A stretch of 64,000 bases of DNA from VRUE01 sp963728365. Lineage in GTDB: Bacteria > Actinomycetota > Thermoleophilia > Solirubrobacterales > 70-9. Numbering within the stretch: position 1 is the first letter of the stretch; every line of letters begins with the position of its first letter. The position numbers and the translations under genes were made by a program. Location of the stretch: contig CAVSJI010000001.1 of the NCBI GenBank assembly GCA_963728365.1, forward strand, positions 868,001 through 932,000. The letters run 5' to 3'. The notes beneath the pieces were generated by a model, which ran no database searches, had not been told where the DNA came from, and saw only the letters and a list, made by a program, of their open reading frames with translations. Shown here one piece after another: positions 53,297 to 61,854 of the stretch.

Positions 53297-53959
53297 ATGC
53301 CGAAACGGGGAAGGAAGGGAAAGGCGACACCACGCGGGGAGGCAGTCAAGAAGCGCGCCAATGAAGCGGTCGATCAGCGGCTAATGAAGGCGCTCAGTCA
53401 CGAGACGCGCGTTCAGATCCTCTCGCTGTTGGTCGAAGGCGAATGGAGTCCAAACATGCTCTCTAAGGAGCTGGGCGTCCACCTCAGCAAGATCAGCTAT
53501 CACATCAAACAGCTTCGGGACGACTTCGAACTGATCGAAATGACCAAAACCGAGCCGAGGCGCGGCGCGGTCGAGCACTTCTACAAGGCAATTGACCGAA
53601 TCATCATCCCCGAAAACATGTCCGAGGCGCTGCCAAAGGGCGCGAAACTTGAGACCCTGAAACGGATTCTGATGCTGGCCGACAACGATATGAAGCGGTC
53701 GCTGAAGGCGAAGAAGTTCTACGACCGGCCCGACTTCCATGCGTCACGGTCGCCGTGCGACCTAGACGACTTAGGCCGCATCAAAATTCATGACTTGCTC
53801 GACAGGTTGATTGCGGAAGTGATCAAGACCGAGGGCGAAGCGGCCAACCGGATCGCCAAGGGAGAAAGCGAGGCGATCCCGACTACCGTCGTGATGTTCG
53901 CGTTCAGCTCAGACCGGGGGGCGGGAGAGCAGACCTCCGCCTTTCGCCAACGCGCGTAG
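53297..53959 (+). CDS. ArsR-like winged-helix regulator
   Basis: 220 residues from ATG 53297 (MPKRGRKGK), with GAGAGGAG upstream; the in-frame ATG at 53267 lacks one. HTH: MKALSHETRVQILSLLVEGE then SKELGVHLSKISYHIKQLRD, an ArsR/HTH_20 fold. It lacks ArsR metal-binding cysteines and has a C-terminal helical domain (VEHFYKAIDRIII ... DMKRSLKAKKFYD) probably for ligand or peptide binding. The 170-bp upstream region is AT-rich and includes the inverted repeat CAAGCA-AA-TGCTTG at 53256-53269. Confidence 0.78.
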   Translation: MPKRGRKGKATPRGEAVKKRANEAVDQRLMKALSHETRVQILSLLVEGEWSPNMLSKELGVHLSKISYHIKQLRDDFELIEMTKTEPRRGAVEHFYKAIDRIIIPENMSEALPKGAKLETLKRILMLADNDMKRSLKAKKFYDRPDFHASRSPCDLDDLGRIKIHDLLDRLIAEVIKTEGEAANRIAKGESEAIPTTVVMFAFSSDRGAGEQTSAFRQRA

Positions 53960-53988
53960 CGGCTGAATCCTGAAGGAGGCCAAGAGCG

Positions 53989-54051
53989 ATGACCAAGATC
54001 AAGATGTGCCCGACGACGATCCCGGCGCTTTCGCTAATTAAGAACCGCTGA
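53989..54051 (+). CDS. micro-ORF B, 20-residue peptide
   Basis: Begins MTKIKMCPTTIPALSLIK, ATG at 53989 with GAAGGAGG 11 bases upstream, 29 bases after the regulator's stop. A terminator hairpin follows 7 bases after its TGA. It resembles micro-ORF A at the start (M-T-x-I-K), in length and in the mix of Lys, Thr, Pro and hydrophobic residues. It carries one Cys. Probably cotranscribed with the regulator. Confidence 0.5.
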   Translation: MTKIKMCPTTIPALSLIKNR

Positions 54052-54058
54052 GGCGACT

Positions 54059-54098
54059 AGAGCAAGGCTCGGCCAGACGACGGGTCGAGCCTTGCTCT
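54059..54098 (+). terminator. terminator hairpin after micro-ORF B
   Basis: AGAGCAAGGCTCG pairs perfectly with CGAGCCTTGCTCT across a 14-base loop, directly downstream of micro-ORF B. Confidence 0.72.
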
Positions 54099-54171
54099 GG
54101 GCGGCCTCCCTCAGGGAAGCGGACCAGGCCGCGGCGCACGAGATCTTCGAGCGGATCGCCGCCAATGGGCG

Positions 54172-54456
54172 TCAGGTGTCCGGATCTCGCAACGCCAGCT
54201 CCAACGCCGTCGCGCTTACGCCATTCACACTCACGACCTTGTTCCGCGACCTCTCACCCCAAGCGACGCTCACCTTCGACGGCGCCACGCCGATTCGCTT
54301 CGCGATCATCCGGCACAGGGCCTCGTTCGCCCTGCCATCCACCGGCGGCGCAGTCACTCGCGCCTGCAGGACTCCGCCCACCACTCCCATCAGTTGATCG
54401 CGATGGCCGCGGGGACGGAGCCGTACATCGATTCGAGCCTCGGCCATACCGCCCAT
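54172..54456 (-). CDS. DUF167 (YggU family) protein
   Basis: 94 residues from ATG 54456, 2 bases after the small-subunit stop (ATG 54447 is an alternative). RIDVRLRPRGHRDQ, ARVTAPPVDGRANEALCRMI, VAPSKVSVAWGERSRNKVV are typical of the family. Function unclear. It closes the hydrogenase operon but is usually found in unrelated contexts. Confidence 0.85.
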   Translation of the reverse strand: MGGMAEARIDVRLRPRGHRDQLMGVVGGVLQARVTAPPVDGRANEALCRMIAKRIGVAPSKVSVAWGERSRNKVVSVNGVSATALELALRDPDT

Positions 54457-54458
54457 CC

Positions 54459-54923
54459 TCACCGAGGCGGCTCGGGAAAGCACGCTGTCAGGATGGCATC
54501 GGCGATCGCCGCGGGCGCGGGTGGACACCCCGGAATCCGAATGTCGACCGGAAGCAAGGTGTCGAGCGGACCGGCGAGCTCGGCGCCGGCGCCGAGGATT
54601 CCGCATCCCAGGGCGCAATCGCCGAGGGCGGCCACCAGACGCGGCTCGGGCATCGCCTCGTAGGCGGCCCGCAGCGACGCGGCCATGCGAACGGTGACCG
54701 GGCCGGTGACCAGCAGGACGTCGGCGTGGCGGGGGGAGGCGACGATGTCGAGGCCGAAGCGCTGCATGTCGTACTGGGGGGCCGCCGTGGCGGTCAGCTC
54801 GTGCTCACAGGCGTTGCAGGAGCCGGCGTCGACGTGGCGGGTCGCAAGCGAGCGGGCGCCGCTTCGCCTCGGCAAGGCGGCTTCGCGGCGGACGCGCTGT
54901 AGGTGGCGGAGCAAGACGAACAT
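54459..54923 (-). CDS. hyfI: hydrogenase-4 small subunit (HyfI/NuoB-like)
   Basis: 154 residues. The [4Fe-4S] ligands fit the NuoB/HycG family: DAGSCNACEHEL, GDCALGCGILG and IPGCPPAPAAI. It carries electrons from the [NiFe] large subunit to the membrane arm. It follows the large subunit by 2 bases. No Tat signal, as expected for group 4 enzymes. Confidence 0.85.
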   Translation of the reverse strand: MFVLLRHLQRVRREAALPRRSGARSLATRHVDAGSCNACEHELTATAAPQYDMQRFGLDIVASPRHADVLLVTGPVTVRMAASLRAAYEAMPEPRLVAALGDCALGCGILGAGAELAGPLDTLLPVDIRIPGCPPAPAAIADAILTACFPEPPR

Positions 54924-54925
54924 GC

Positions 54926-56365
54926 TCAGCGATCCACACAGGCGTAACAGAGCTCGAAGCTCTTGTTGATCAGGGGGAAGTCCGGGAGGAAGTTTTCCGC
55001 GGTGGCAAAAGCCAGGGCCGGCCAGTTGGCATAGGAGCCGGTGCGCAGGTGCAGACGCTCGACCCGGAACATGTCCTGCGCAACCGCACAGACCGTCTCT
55101 CCACGCGGGCTCTCGACCCGCGCCACCACGAGCGCCCTCGGTGCGCCGCCCGGGCCGGCGATCGCCGGAGGAAGCGGGCCGGCGAGCAACTCCTCGAGCA
55201 TCGCGAAGACATCGATGAGCTCCAGGGCGCGGATCTCGAGCCGTGCCGCGACGTCTCCTCGAGCGCCGGGCGGGACGACAGCCGAGAAGGACGAGCCATA
55301 CCAGAGACCAGGACTGGCCGCGCGGGTATCGATTCTCACCCCGGCGGCGCGCGCGGCTGGGCCGACGGCGCCGAGCCGGATCGCGTCATCGTGACCAAGG
55401 ACTCCCACGCCCTCCAGCCGAGCTTGGACCGAGGGGGAGAACTGGATCTCCCGCCACGCCCTGGCCGTATCGTGTCTCAGCTCGCGAAGCTCTCCACGAG
55501 CGCGATCGGCCGCGCTCGTGGAGAGGTCGAGCGCGCTGGCGCCCACCTTGACCGACCCGAACAGAAAGCGGTGGCCAGAGAGTGCCTCGTTGAGTCGCAT
55601 CGCGCGCTCCTTCAGCGCCGCGAAGGCCATGTTCCCGGCCGCGAAGCCGACCCCAGCGCAGACCGCGGCGACGTCGTTGAGGTGGTTGTAGAGGCGCTCC
55701 AACTCGAGCAGCAGCGTGCGGGCCCGGCGCAGCTCCCGCCGGGGCACCAGTCCGATCGCGCTCTCACAGGCCAGCGCGTAGGCAACCGAGTTGGCGACCG
55801 CGCAGGCGCCGCAGGCCCGCTGCGCGAACGCCAGGCCCTCGACGAGCTCTCGCCCCTCGGCGGCGCGCTCGAGACCGCGGTGCTTGTAGAAGAGGCGCGG
55901 GTCGAGGTGGAGGATGCGCTCGCCGACCACGTGGAAACGGAAGTGCCCGGACTCGATCACCCCGGCGTGGACCGGGCCTACCGCCACCTCGTGAACCCCC
56001 TCCCCTTCGACCGGAACGGTCCAGCTCGAAGTGTCCAGGGTGTGGGCAACGAGCGGCCGCAGCGGCTCGTGGCCCTCGAAGCGCAAGCCATAGAGGTCAT
56101 GGGCCTCGCGCTCGTCCCACTCCGCGGCGGGAATCAGCCCGACGATCGAGGGCAGCTCGTCCCCGGAGGGAAAGGTGGTCAGGATCCGCGTGTCGGTGCC
56201 CTCCGCGAAGAGCGCATGCCAGCGCCTGCGCGAGCCCGAGCGGTCGGCAAAGGCCCCGCAGAAGCGCCCGCCGCCGGCGAGCGCAGCGGCGCAGGCCTCG
56301 CGCCAATCCGCCGCCGCGACGTCTCGACGCGCGGCACCCCGATGCGTCGATGCATCTGGGCTCAT
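54926..56365 (-). CDS. hyfG: hydrogenase-4 large subunit (HyfG/HycE-like, NuoC-NuoD fusion)
   Basis: 479 residues. N-terminal NuoC-like domain (AAEWDEREAHDLYGLRFEGH), then the large-subunit domain from ~residue 130. Ni-Fe ligands: CGAC in FAQRACGACAVANSVAYA and CYAC in SFELCYACVDR at the very end. All four Cys are present, but the His that normally follows in L1 (C-x2-C-x3-H) is Asn, and L2 has E-L before the Cys in place of D-P. No C-terminal extension for protease maturation is visible. The ATG overlaps the upstream TGA (ATGA). Confidence 0.85.
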   Translation of the reverse strand: MSPDASTHRGAARRDVAAADWREACAAALAGGGRFCGAFADRSGSRRRWHALFAEGTDTRILTTFPSGDELPSIVGLIPAAEWDEREAHDLYGLRFEGHEPLRPLVAHTLDTSSWTVPVEGEGVHEVAVGPVHAGVIESGHFRFHVVGERILHLDPRLFYKHRGLERAAEGRELVEGLAFAQRACGACAVANSVAYALACESAIGLVPRRELRRARTLLLELERLYNHLNDVAAVCAGVGFAAGNMAFAALKERAMRLNEALSGHRFLFGSVKVGASALDLSTSAADRARGELRELRHDTARAWREIQFSPSVQARLEGVGVLGHDDAIRLGAVGPAARAAGVRIDTRAASPGLWYGSSFSAVVPPGARGDVAARLEIRALELIDVFAMLEELLAGPLPPAIAGPGGAPRALVVARVESPRGETVCAVAQDMFRVERLHLRTGSYANWPALAFATAENFLPDFPLINKSFELCYACVDR

Positions 56366-57846
56366 CCGCCGCTCCCCATCAGCGCCGCGACGATGTCCGA
56401 TCCCGGCAGGGCATAGGCGGCTACGGTCAGCGCAAGCAGCGCCACGACTGCGGCGCCAGAGAGAATGCCGATCGCCCGCGCGGAGCGGGAAGGACGGGGG
56501 CGCGGGCCCCGCCTTTCCCCGATCAGCCCTTCCAGCAGAGCGTGGGCGAGCCCCAGGAAGCCGAGTGCGAGCAGGACCGCGGCAATCGAGGAGACCGCGA
56601 TCAGCCCGGCGTCCATCCCTCCAAGCAGGATCATCAGCTCGGAGACGAAGAGCGGGGACGGGGGCAGGCCCGAGAGCGAGAAGAGGCTCACCGACATCGC
56701 GGTGGCCGTCGGCGCGCTCGCCCGGGCGATGCCTCGAGGCGCCCTCTCCCCCGTGCCGGGGTCCTGGCGCAGCAGCGGGATCGCCGTGTAGAAGCCGAGC
56801 GCCTTTGCGACGCCATGCCCCGCAACGTGAACGACGACGCCGGCGATTGCCAGCGGGGTGCCGAAGCCGATCCCGAGGGCGAGGATGCCCATGTGCTCGA
56901 GGCTCGAGTAGGCCAGCAGGCGCTTCCACGGCAAGGGCCGCCAGAGGAAGGGGATCGCGATCAGCAGCGAGGCGAGCCCGAAGCCGATGAAGAGCTGCTG
57001 GACGGTGCCCGGCCCGAGCGCCGGTTCAAGCGCGAGCTCGGTCCGCCAGGCGATCAACAAGACGGTTGGCAGCAGCGCCGCGGAGAGCATCGCGCTGACC
57101 GGCGGCGGCGCCTCGCTGTGCGCGTCGGGCAGCCAGTTGTGCACCGGCGCCCAGCCGATCTTGCTCGCCAGTCCGACCAGGATGAGCAGGAAGGCGACGA
57201 GCGTCGCCCGCCCCGGCAACCGCGTGCCAAGTTGGGCCAGCGCCTGCCAGTCGAGGCGACCGAGGCCGGAGCCGTCCGAGCCGGCCGCGACGAAGAGCAC
57301 CAGGATCCCCAGCAGCGCGACGGCGAGGCCAAGCGTGGTGAGCACGACGTACTTCCAGCCCGCCTCGAGCGCGCTGCGCTTGCCGCTGAAGGCGACGAGC
57401 AGCGCCGAGGCAGCGGTGGTCGCCTCGATCAAGAGCCAGGCGAGAGCGAGATTGTCCGCCAGCGGCAGGGCGAGCAGCGCCGCCCAGAAGAGGTTGAAGG
57501 CGGCGTAGTACCAAGCGTGCGAGCGCCGCGCCGTGAACCAGCTGCGACCCGCGTGGCGCAAATAAAGCGGCGACATCGCGGCGCTGGCGAAGCCGACGAC
57601 GGCGATCAGGGCGAGGAACACTCCTCCGGCCGTGTCGAGGAGGTACCAACTGCCCCGGGCGGCGACGCCGGGGGCCGCGGCCAGGCCGACGACGGCCAGC
57701 GCAAGCGCAAGCGCAGCCGTAAGGGTCGAGGTGGCCAGGTTGAGACGATCCGCTGCCCGGGGCGAGGGCGCCAGCCAGATCAGCAGGGCGGCGCAGAGGG
57801 GAACCGCCAAGACCGCGACGATCAGCGCTGGGGCCGCGTCAGTCAC
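56362..57846 (-). CDS. hyfF: hydrogenase-4 membrane subunit HyfF (proton-pump type)
   Basis: 494 residues with ~14 hydrophobic helices of the NuoN/MrpD antiporter family: LLIEATTAASALLVAFSGKR, GWAPVHNWLPDAHSEAPPPV with the pump Lys/Glu-type residues, and SSLEHMGILALGIGFG. Part of the membrane arm that links electron flow to ion transport. 8-base overlap with hyfE. Confidence 0.86.
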   Translation of the reverse strand: MTDAAPALIVAVLAVPLCAALLIWLAPSPRAADRLNLATSTLTAALALALAVVGLAAAPGVAARGSWYLLDTAGGVFLALIAVVGFASAAMSPLYLRHAGRSWFTARRSHAWYYAAFNLFWAALLALPLADNLALAWLLIEATTAASALLVAFSGKRSALEAGWKYVVLTTLGLAVALLGILVLFVAAGSDGSGLGRLDWQALAQLGTRLPGRATLVAFLLILVGLASKIGWAPVHNWLPDAHSEAPPPVSAMLSAALLPTVLLIAWRTELALEPALGPGTVQQLFIGFGLASLLIAIPFLWRPLPWKRLLAYSSLEHMGILALGIGFGTPLAIAGVVVHVAGHGVAKALGFYTAIPLLRQDPGTGERAPRGIARASAPTATAMSVSLFSLSGLPPSPLFVSELMILLGGMDAGLIAVSSIAAVLLALGFLGLAHALLEGLIGERRGPRPRPSRSARAIGILSGAAVVALLALTVAAYALPGSDIVAALMGSGG

Positions 57847-58456
57847 GAAGCCCTCGCAGGAGATCGGTGTCCCCCGTGCCGACTTCGGCGTGGATCTTGT
57901 GGGTGAAGGCGGCTGCGACGGTCACGACGAGCACCAGATCGAACAGCACGCCAAGCTCGATCAGCGACGGCAGCCCGCCCGGAACCGAGATCGCGAGCAG
58001 GTAGACGCCGTTCTCGGCAACCAGGATCCCGAGCACCTGCAGGAGTGCCGGCCGGCGCATGGCGACGATCGCGATCCCGAGGCAGAGCAGTGCCACCGAG
58101 CCGTGCTCGGCGGCCGAATTGCCGAGCCCCAGCGGCGGGATAGCCGCGACGGCGAGGAGCGCGACCACGGCGGCGACGAGCGACCGGACCACCACGGTCG
58201 TTGCCGGGGTAACGAGGTAGGGCTCCGGCGTGCGGCGACGAGTGAAGACCAGCAGCGCCGGAAGCGCTACAGCGCGGGTGAGGAGGATGATCGCGGCGAC
58301 CAGGAACGCAGTCGGCCGGTCGCCCGCAAGCGAGAGCGCCGCCACCCCCAGCAGCATCGCCTGGGCGGCGACGAGCGAGGTTGCGAGGCTGCGCCGGCGC
58401 ACCAGCATCACGCCGAAGCCGAGCACGACGATGGCTGCGATCGCGGCGTCGCTCAC
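57839..58456 (-). CDS. hyfE: hydrogenase-4 membrane subunit HyfE
   Basis: 205 residues, about 6 helices of the HyfE family (ILVAENGVYLLAISVPGGLP is the typical NuoK-like segment). Membrane component without redox centres. GTG start at 58456, 1 base from the hyfC stop. Confidence 0.82.
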   Translation of the reverse strand: MSDAAIAAIVVLGFGVMLVRRRSLATSLVAAQAMLLGVAALSLAGDRPTAFLVAAIILLTRAVALPALLVFTRRRTPEPYLVTPATTVVVRSLVAAVVALLAVAAIPPLGLGNSAAEHGSVALLCLGIAIVAMRRPALLQVLGILVAENGVYLLAISVPGGLPSLIELGVLFDLVLVVTVAAAFTHKIHAEVGTGDTDLLRGLRD

Positions 58457-58457
58457 G

Positions 58458-59369
58458 TCATCCCACCAGCCGGCTGATCAGCCCGACGAGAGCGAGGAGG
58501 GAGCCGCCGGTGAGCAGCGCCGGGGCGCGCAGAATCCGCATCTTCGCCTGAGCGGTCTCCGTAAAGGCAAGCGCCGCGCAAAGCACGGCGACGCCGGTGA
58601 GCAGGCAGGCGAGCTGAACGCCGAACCCGCCCCAGTGGGGCAAGTACAGCTCGGCTGCGACGACCAGGAAGATCCAGTGCCGTGCCGCCGCGCTCCACTC
58701 CAAGAGGGCCAGGTCGCGGCCGGCGTACTCGAGAAGCGGGCCCTCATGGATCATCGTCAGCTCCAGATGTGTGTCCGGGTTGTCGATCGGCTGGCGCCCG
58801 GTCTCGACCAGGAGGACGAGGGCGAAGGCGGCGCCGGCGCACCAGTGGGCTGGTTCGCCCCAGATCGCCGAGCCACTCGCGGCGGCGCTCATCGCCACCA
58901 GATCCGTGCTGCCGGCGGGGGCCGCGGCGAGGATCAGCGCCAGGACGAGGAGCGCCTCGGCGAAGACCGACAGGGTCAGGTCGCGGCTCGATCCGATCAG
59001 CGCGAAACCCGACCCGGTGTCCCAGCTGGCCGCAGCCAGGGCGAATCGGGCCAGGGCGAGCAACCCGACGAGGACGATCGCGTCGTTGCCCGGCGGCCAG
59101 TCGGGAGAAAGGTCGCCAATCGGCACCAGGAACAGGGCAAAGATCATTGCTGCGACCACGAGGCACGGTGCCAGTCGATAGACAACCGTGGTTGGCTGAG
59201 GGTCGACAAGCGTCTTTCCCCAGAGCCGGCGCAGCTCCCGGTAGGGCTGCAGCGGGGAGGGACCGCGGCGCCCCTGCAGGCGGGCCTTGAGTGCCTGGAT
59301 CGTGCCGGGAAGCAGGGGCGCGAGGACGAGGCCGCCGAGGATCTGGATCGCTCCGGCGAGGGCGCTCAC
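58458..59369 (-). CDS. hyfC: hydrogenase-4 membrane subunit HyfC (NuoH-like)
   Basis: 303 residues, NuoH/HycD family: ARLQGRRGPSPLQPYRELRR near the N-terminus and VETGRQPIDNPDTHLELTMI are signatures. It docks the soluble hydrogenase arm on the membrane. GTG start at 59369 overlapping the hyfB stop by 4 bases. Confidence 0.9.
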   Translation of the reverse strand: MSALAGAIQILGGLVLAPLLPGTIQALKARLQGRRGPSPLQPYRELRRLWGKTLVDPQPTTVVYRLAPCLVVAAMIFALFLVPIGDLSPDWPPGNDAIVLVGLLALARFALAAASWDTGSGFALIGSSRDLTLSVFAEALLVLALILAAAPAGSTDLVAMSAAASGSAIWGEPAHWCAGAAFALVLLVETGRQPIDNPDTHLELTMIHEGPLLEYAGRDLALLEWSAAARHWIFLVVAAELYLPHWGGFGVQLACLLTGVAVLCAALAFTETAQAKMRILRAPALLTGGSLLALVGLISRLVG

Positions 59370-61303
59370 CCGACCGCTCCGATCCGAGCCAGCACAAGCA
59401 GAGCGAGGAGCAGCGCGAGCAGATACGCGGCATAGGCGCGAACGCTGCCGGATTGCAGGCGGCGGGCGACGAGGGCGCTCGCCAGGGCCCCGCGCTGCAC
59501 CGGCCCGTAGAGCAGCGTGTCGAACAGGTGGGGGACCTCACCGCGATAGCGAATCGACTGGAGCCGGCCGCGGTGGCGCACGGCCTCGATCTCGCGGCGC
59601 GGCCGAAGGACCGACTCCAGAACCAGCCGCAGCGGCTTGGTGAAGCCGGCCGAGCTCCAGCTCAGCGAGGGCTCGACCCGCTGGCCGCAAGCCCAAGCCG
59701 GTGTGGGTGCCGTCCGGCGGGAGCCGCGCAATCGCCAGAGCACCCCGGTCAGCGCAAGCAACCCGACCAGCAGCCACGGCGAGGGAAGCGAGCCGGTTCC
59801 GGGAATCGAGAGGCCTGGCTCCGCAGTCAGGCTCTGCGGCTGCGGGGCAAGCTTGATCAGCGAGGGGACCAGCAAGCCTGGCGCCGCGCCGAGGGCGATG
59901 CAGCAACCGGCCAGAAACACCGGCGCGGCCCAGATGGCGGCCGGCGCCTCGACCGCCGCCTCGACCTCCGCCCGGCGGGGGGTGCCGAGCAGCACCAGCC
60001 CGACGACCTTGACGAAGCAGAACACCGCAAGCGCCGCCGTCGCTGCAAGGCCGGCGGTCGCGAGGGCCCCGGCCAGGCCGATCCCCGGGGACGGATCGAG
60101 GGCAACGTGGATCAGCGCCTGGAGCGTCAGCCACTCCGAGGCGAAGCCGTTGAGGGGCGGCACGCCGGCGATAGCCACCGAGCCGACCAGGAAGGCGCCG
60201 CCCGTCCAGGGCATGCGGCGCAGCAAGCCGCCGATCCGGTCCAGCTCGAGCGAACCGACCGCGCGCTCGAAGGCACCGGCCACCAAGAACAGCAATGCCT
60301 TGAACACTGCGTGGTTGAGGATGTGAAGCAGAGCTGCGGCAAAGGCAATCGCCTCCCAGGTCCTCTCGCCCTGGGAGGCGAAGAGGATCGAAGCGCCGAG
60401 GCCGAGTGCGACGATCCCGATGTTCTCGATGGAGGAGAAGGCGAGCAACCGCTTGAGGTCCTGCTGGGACAGCGCGTAGAGCACGCCAACCAGCGCCGAG
60501 AGCAGCCCCAGCCCGAGCACAACGAGTCCCGCCCAGAGCGGAGCCGGGGCGGCCCACTCGAAGAGGACGCGAATCAACCCGTAGAGGGCGACCTTGATCA
60601 TCACCCCCGACATCAGGGCCGAGACGTGACTCGGCGCCACGGGGTGGGCACGAGGCAGCCAGGAGTGCAGCGGCATCAGGCCCGCCTTGGTGCCGAAGCC
60701 GACGATCGCGGCGACGATGATCAGCGCCTGCACCCCCGCGCCCTGGGCGGCAAGCGCAGCCGGCTCGCTCATCGCTCCGTAGTGCGCAAGGGCGAGCACG
60801 CAGATCCAGACTCCGGCGCCGCCGAGATGGGTCACCGCCAGGTAGACGAAGACTGCATGGCGAACGTCTGCATCGCTGCGTCGCACCAGGATCGCGGCGG
60901 CCGGCAGCAGCGTCATCAGCTCCCAGCAGGCAAGGAACGAGGATGGGTCCCGCGCCATGACGACGCCTACGAGGGCCAGGAGGAACAACCCGAAGAGGCC
61001 GACCAGTGCACGGCTACGGGGCACACCCGCGAGGTAGCTGCGGGCATAGATCGCAGCCGGCACGGCAACCAGGGCCAGGGTTGCGAGGAAGAAGCCAGTG
61101 AGGCCGTCGACGCCCAGCCCAGGGTCGAGGCTGCTGCGGAAGGCGACCCCGAAAGCGGACGCCCCGAACAAAACGAGGGCGCCGCCAGTGCCCAGCAGGG
61201 CGATGCCCGCAGCCTGAAGGGCGATCGCGGCTCTCAGCGCCCGGGGAACAATGGGCGCCAGCGCTCCGGTGACCAGCAGGGTCAAGCCCACCGAGACGAG
61301 CAA
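59366..61303 (-). CDS. hyfB: hydrogenase-4 membrane subunit HyfB (NuoL/N-like)
   Basis: 645 residues with ~14-16 helices. Antiporter signatures: LMPLHSWLPRAHPVAPSHVS, ILNHAVFKALLFLVAGAFER, SIENIGIVALGLG. Largest ion-pumping subunit. The start is unclear: TTG at 61303 is used here; a CTG at 61324 overlapping the regulator's TGA (CTGA) and a GTG at 61291 are alternatives. 17-20 bases separate it from the regulator. Confidence 0.86.
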   Translation of the reverse strand: MLVSVGLTLLVTGALAPIVPRALRAAIALQAAGIALLGTGGALVLFGASAFGVAFRSSLDPGLGVDGLTGFFLATLALVAVPAAIYARSYLAGVPRSRALVGLFGLFLLALVGVVMARDPSSFLACWELMTLLPAAAILVRRSDADVRHAVFVYLAVTHLGGAGVWICVLALAHYGAMSEPAALAAQGAGVQALIIVAAIVGFGTKAGLMPLHSWLPRAHPVAPSHVSALMSGVMIKVALYGLIRVLFEWAAPAPLWAGLVVLGLGLLSALVGVLYALSQQDLKRLLAFSSIENIGIVALGLGASILFASQGERTWEAIAFAAALLHILNHAVFKALLFLVAGAFERAVGSLELDRIGGLLRRMPWTGGAFLVGSVAIAGVPPLNGFASEWLTLQALIHVALDPSPGIGLAGALATAGLAATAALAVFCFVKVVGLVLLGTPRRAEVEAAVEAPAAIWAAPVFLAGCCIALGAAPGLLVPSLIKLAPQPQSLTAEPGLSIPGTGSLPSPWLLVGLLALTGVLWRLRGSRRTAPTPAWACGQRVEPSLSWSSAGFTKPLRLVLESVLRPRREIEAVRHRGRLQSIRYRGEVPHLFDTLLYGPVQRGALASALVARRLQSGSVRAYAAYLLALLLALLVLARIGAVG

Positions 61304-61320
61304 TTGAACGATCGCCGCGC

Positions 61321-61734
61321 TCAGCGCCGCTTGGCGCCGGCCTTGCTACGGGTCGGTGGTGCCTCGTCCGACTCCCCAAGCAGTGCCTGGGTTTCCTCCA
61401 GGTAGGAGCCGATCAGCTGCTTGGCCGTCTCGAGCAGCTGAAAGATGCGCGGGTCTCGCACACGGTAGAAGACGCTCGTCCCTTCGCGCCGGGACTCGAG
61501 CAACCCTTGCCGGCGCATCGCGGCGAGATGCTGGGAGGCGCCGCTGGAGTCGATCTCGAGCTCGGCTTGCAGCTTGCCAACGGTCAACTCTCCATCCTTC
61601 AGCAACTCCAGGATGCGTACCCGGGCTGGGTGACCCAGCGTCCGGAAGAAGTCCGCCTTGATCTTGTGGATCGGCTGGGGCGGCCCCGCCTGCGATTGAG
61701 CTCCCGTCCGCGGTTTGCGTGCAGCGGCAGGCAT
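61321..61734 (-). CDS. ArsR-family regulator heading the hydrogenase operon
   Basis: 137 residues from ATG 61734. Winged helix: FFRTLGHPARVRILELLKDG, then GKLQAELEIDSSGASQHLAA and REGTSVFYRVRDPRIFQLLE. It lacks the metal-site ELCVC motif of classical ArsR, so it may sense a different signal. Position as first gene suggests control of the hydrogenase operon. Lys/Arg-rich tail. Confidence 0.85.
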   Translation of the reverse strand: MPAAARKPRTGAQSQAGPPQPIHKIKADFFRTLGHPARVRILELLKDGELTVGKLQAELEIDSSGASQHLAAMRRQGLLESRREGTSVFYRVRDPRIFQLLETAKQLIGSYLEETQALLGESDEAPPTRSKAGAKRR

Positions 61735-61785
61735 CAGTTCTCCCCAGCCGGCAGGCCCACGTTCACCATGTCGTAAGGATAGCAT

Positions 61786-61805
61786 ATCTTAGAAAGTATT
61801 AAGAT
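61786..61805. promoter_or_regulatory. ATCTTA-N8-TAAGAT inverted repeat upstream of ArsR
   Basis: Perfect 6-bp arms within an AT-rich stretch (61770-61810), about 50 bases upstream of the ArsR start codon. Candidate ArsR operator for the hydrogenase promoter. Confidence 0.45.
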
Positions 61806-61854
61806 TACTCTTTGGCGAGCTTGGTGGGTCGTTGGCGAGCTGGTCCCTGCTACT

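Noticed and set aside
59291..61405. 704-residue plus-strand frame opposite hyfB
   Set aside because: Shadow frame; the membrane-protein antisense produces Gln/Arg/Glu-rich nonsense.
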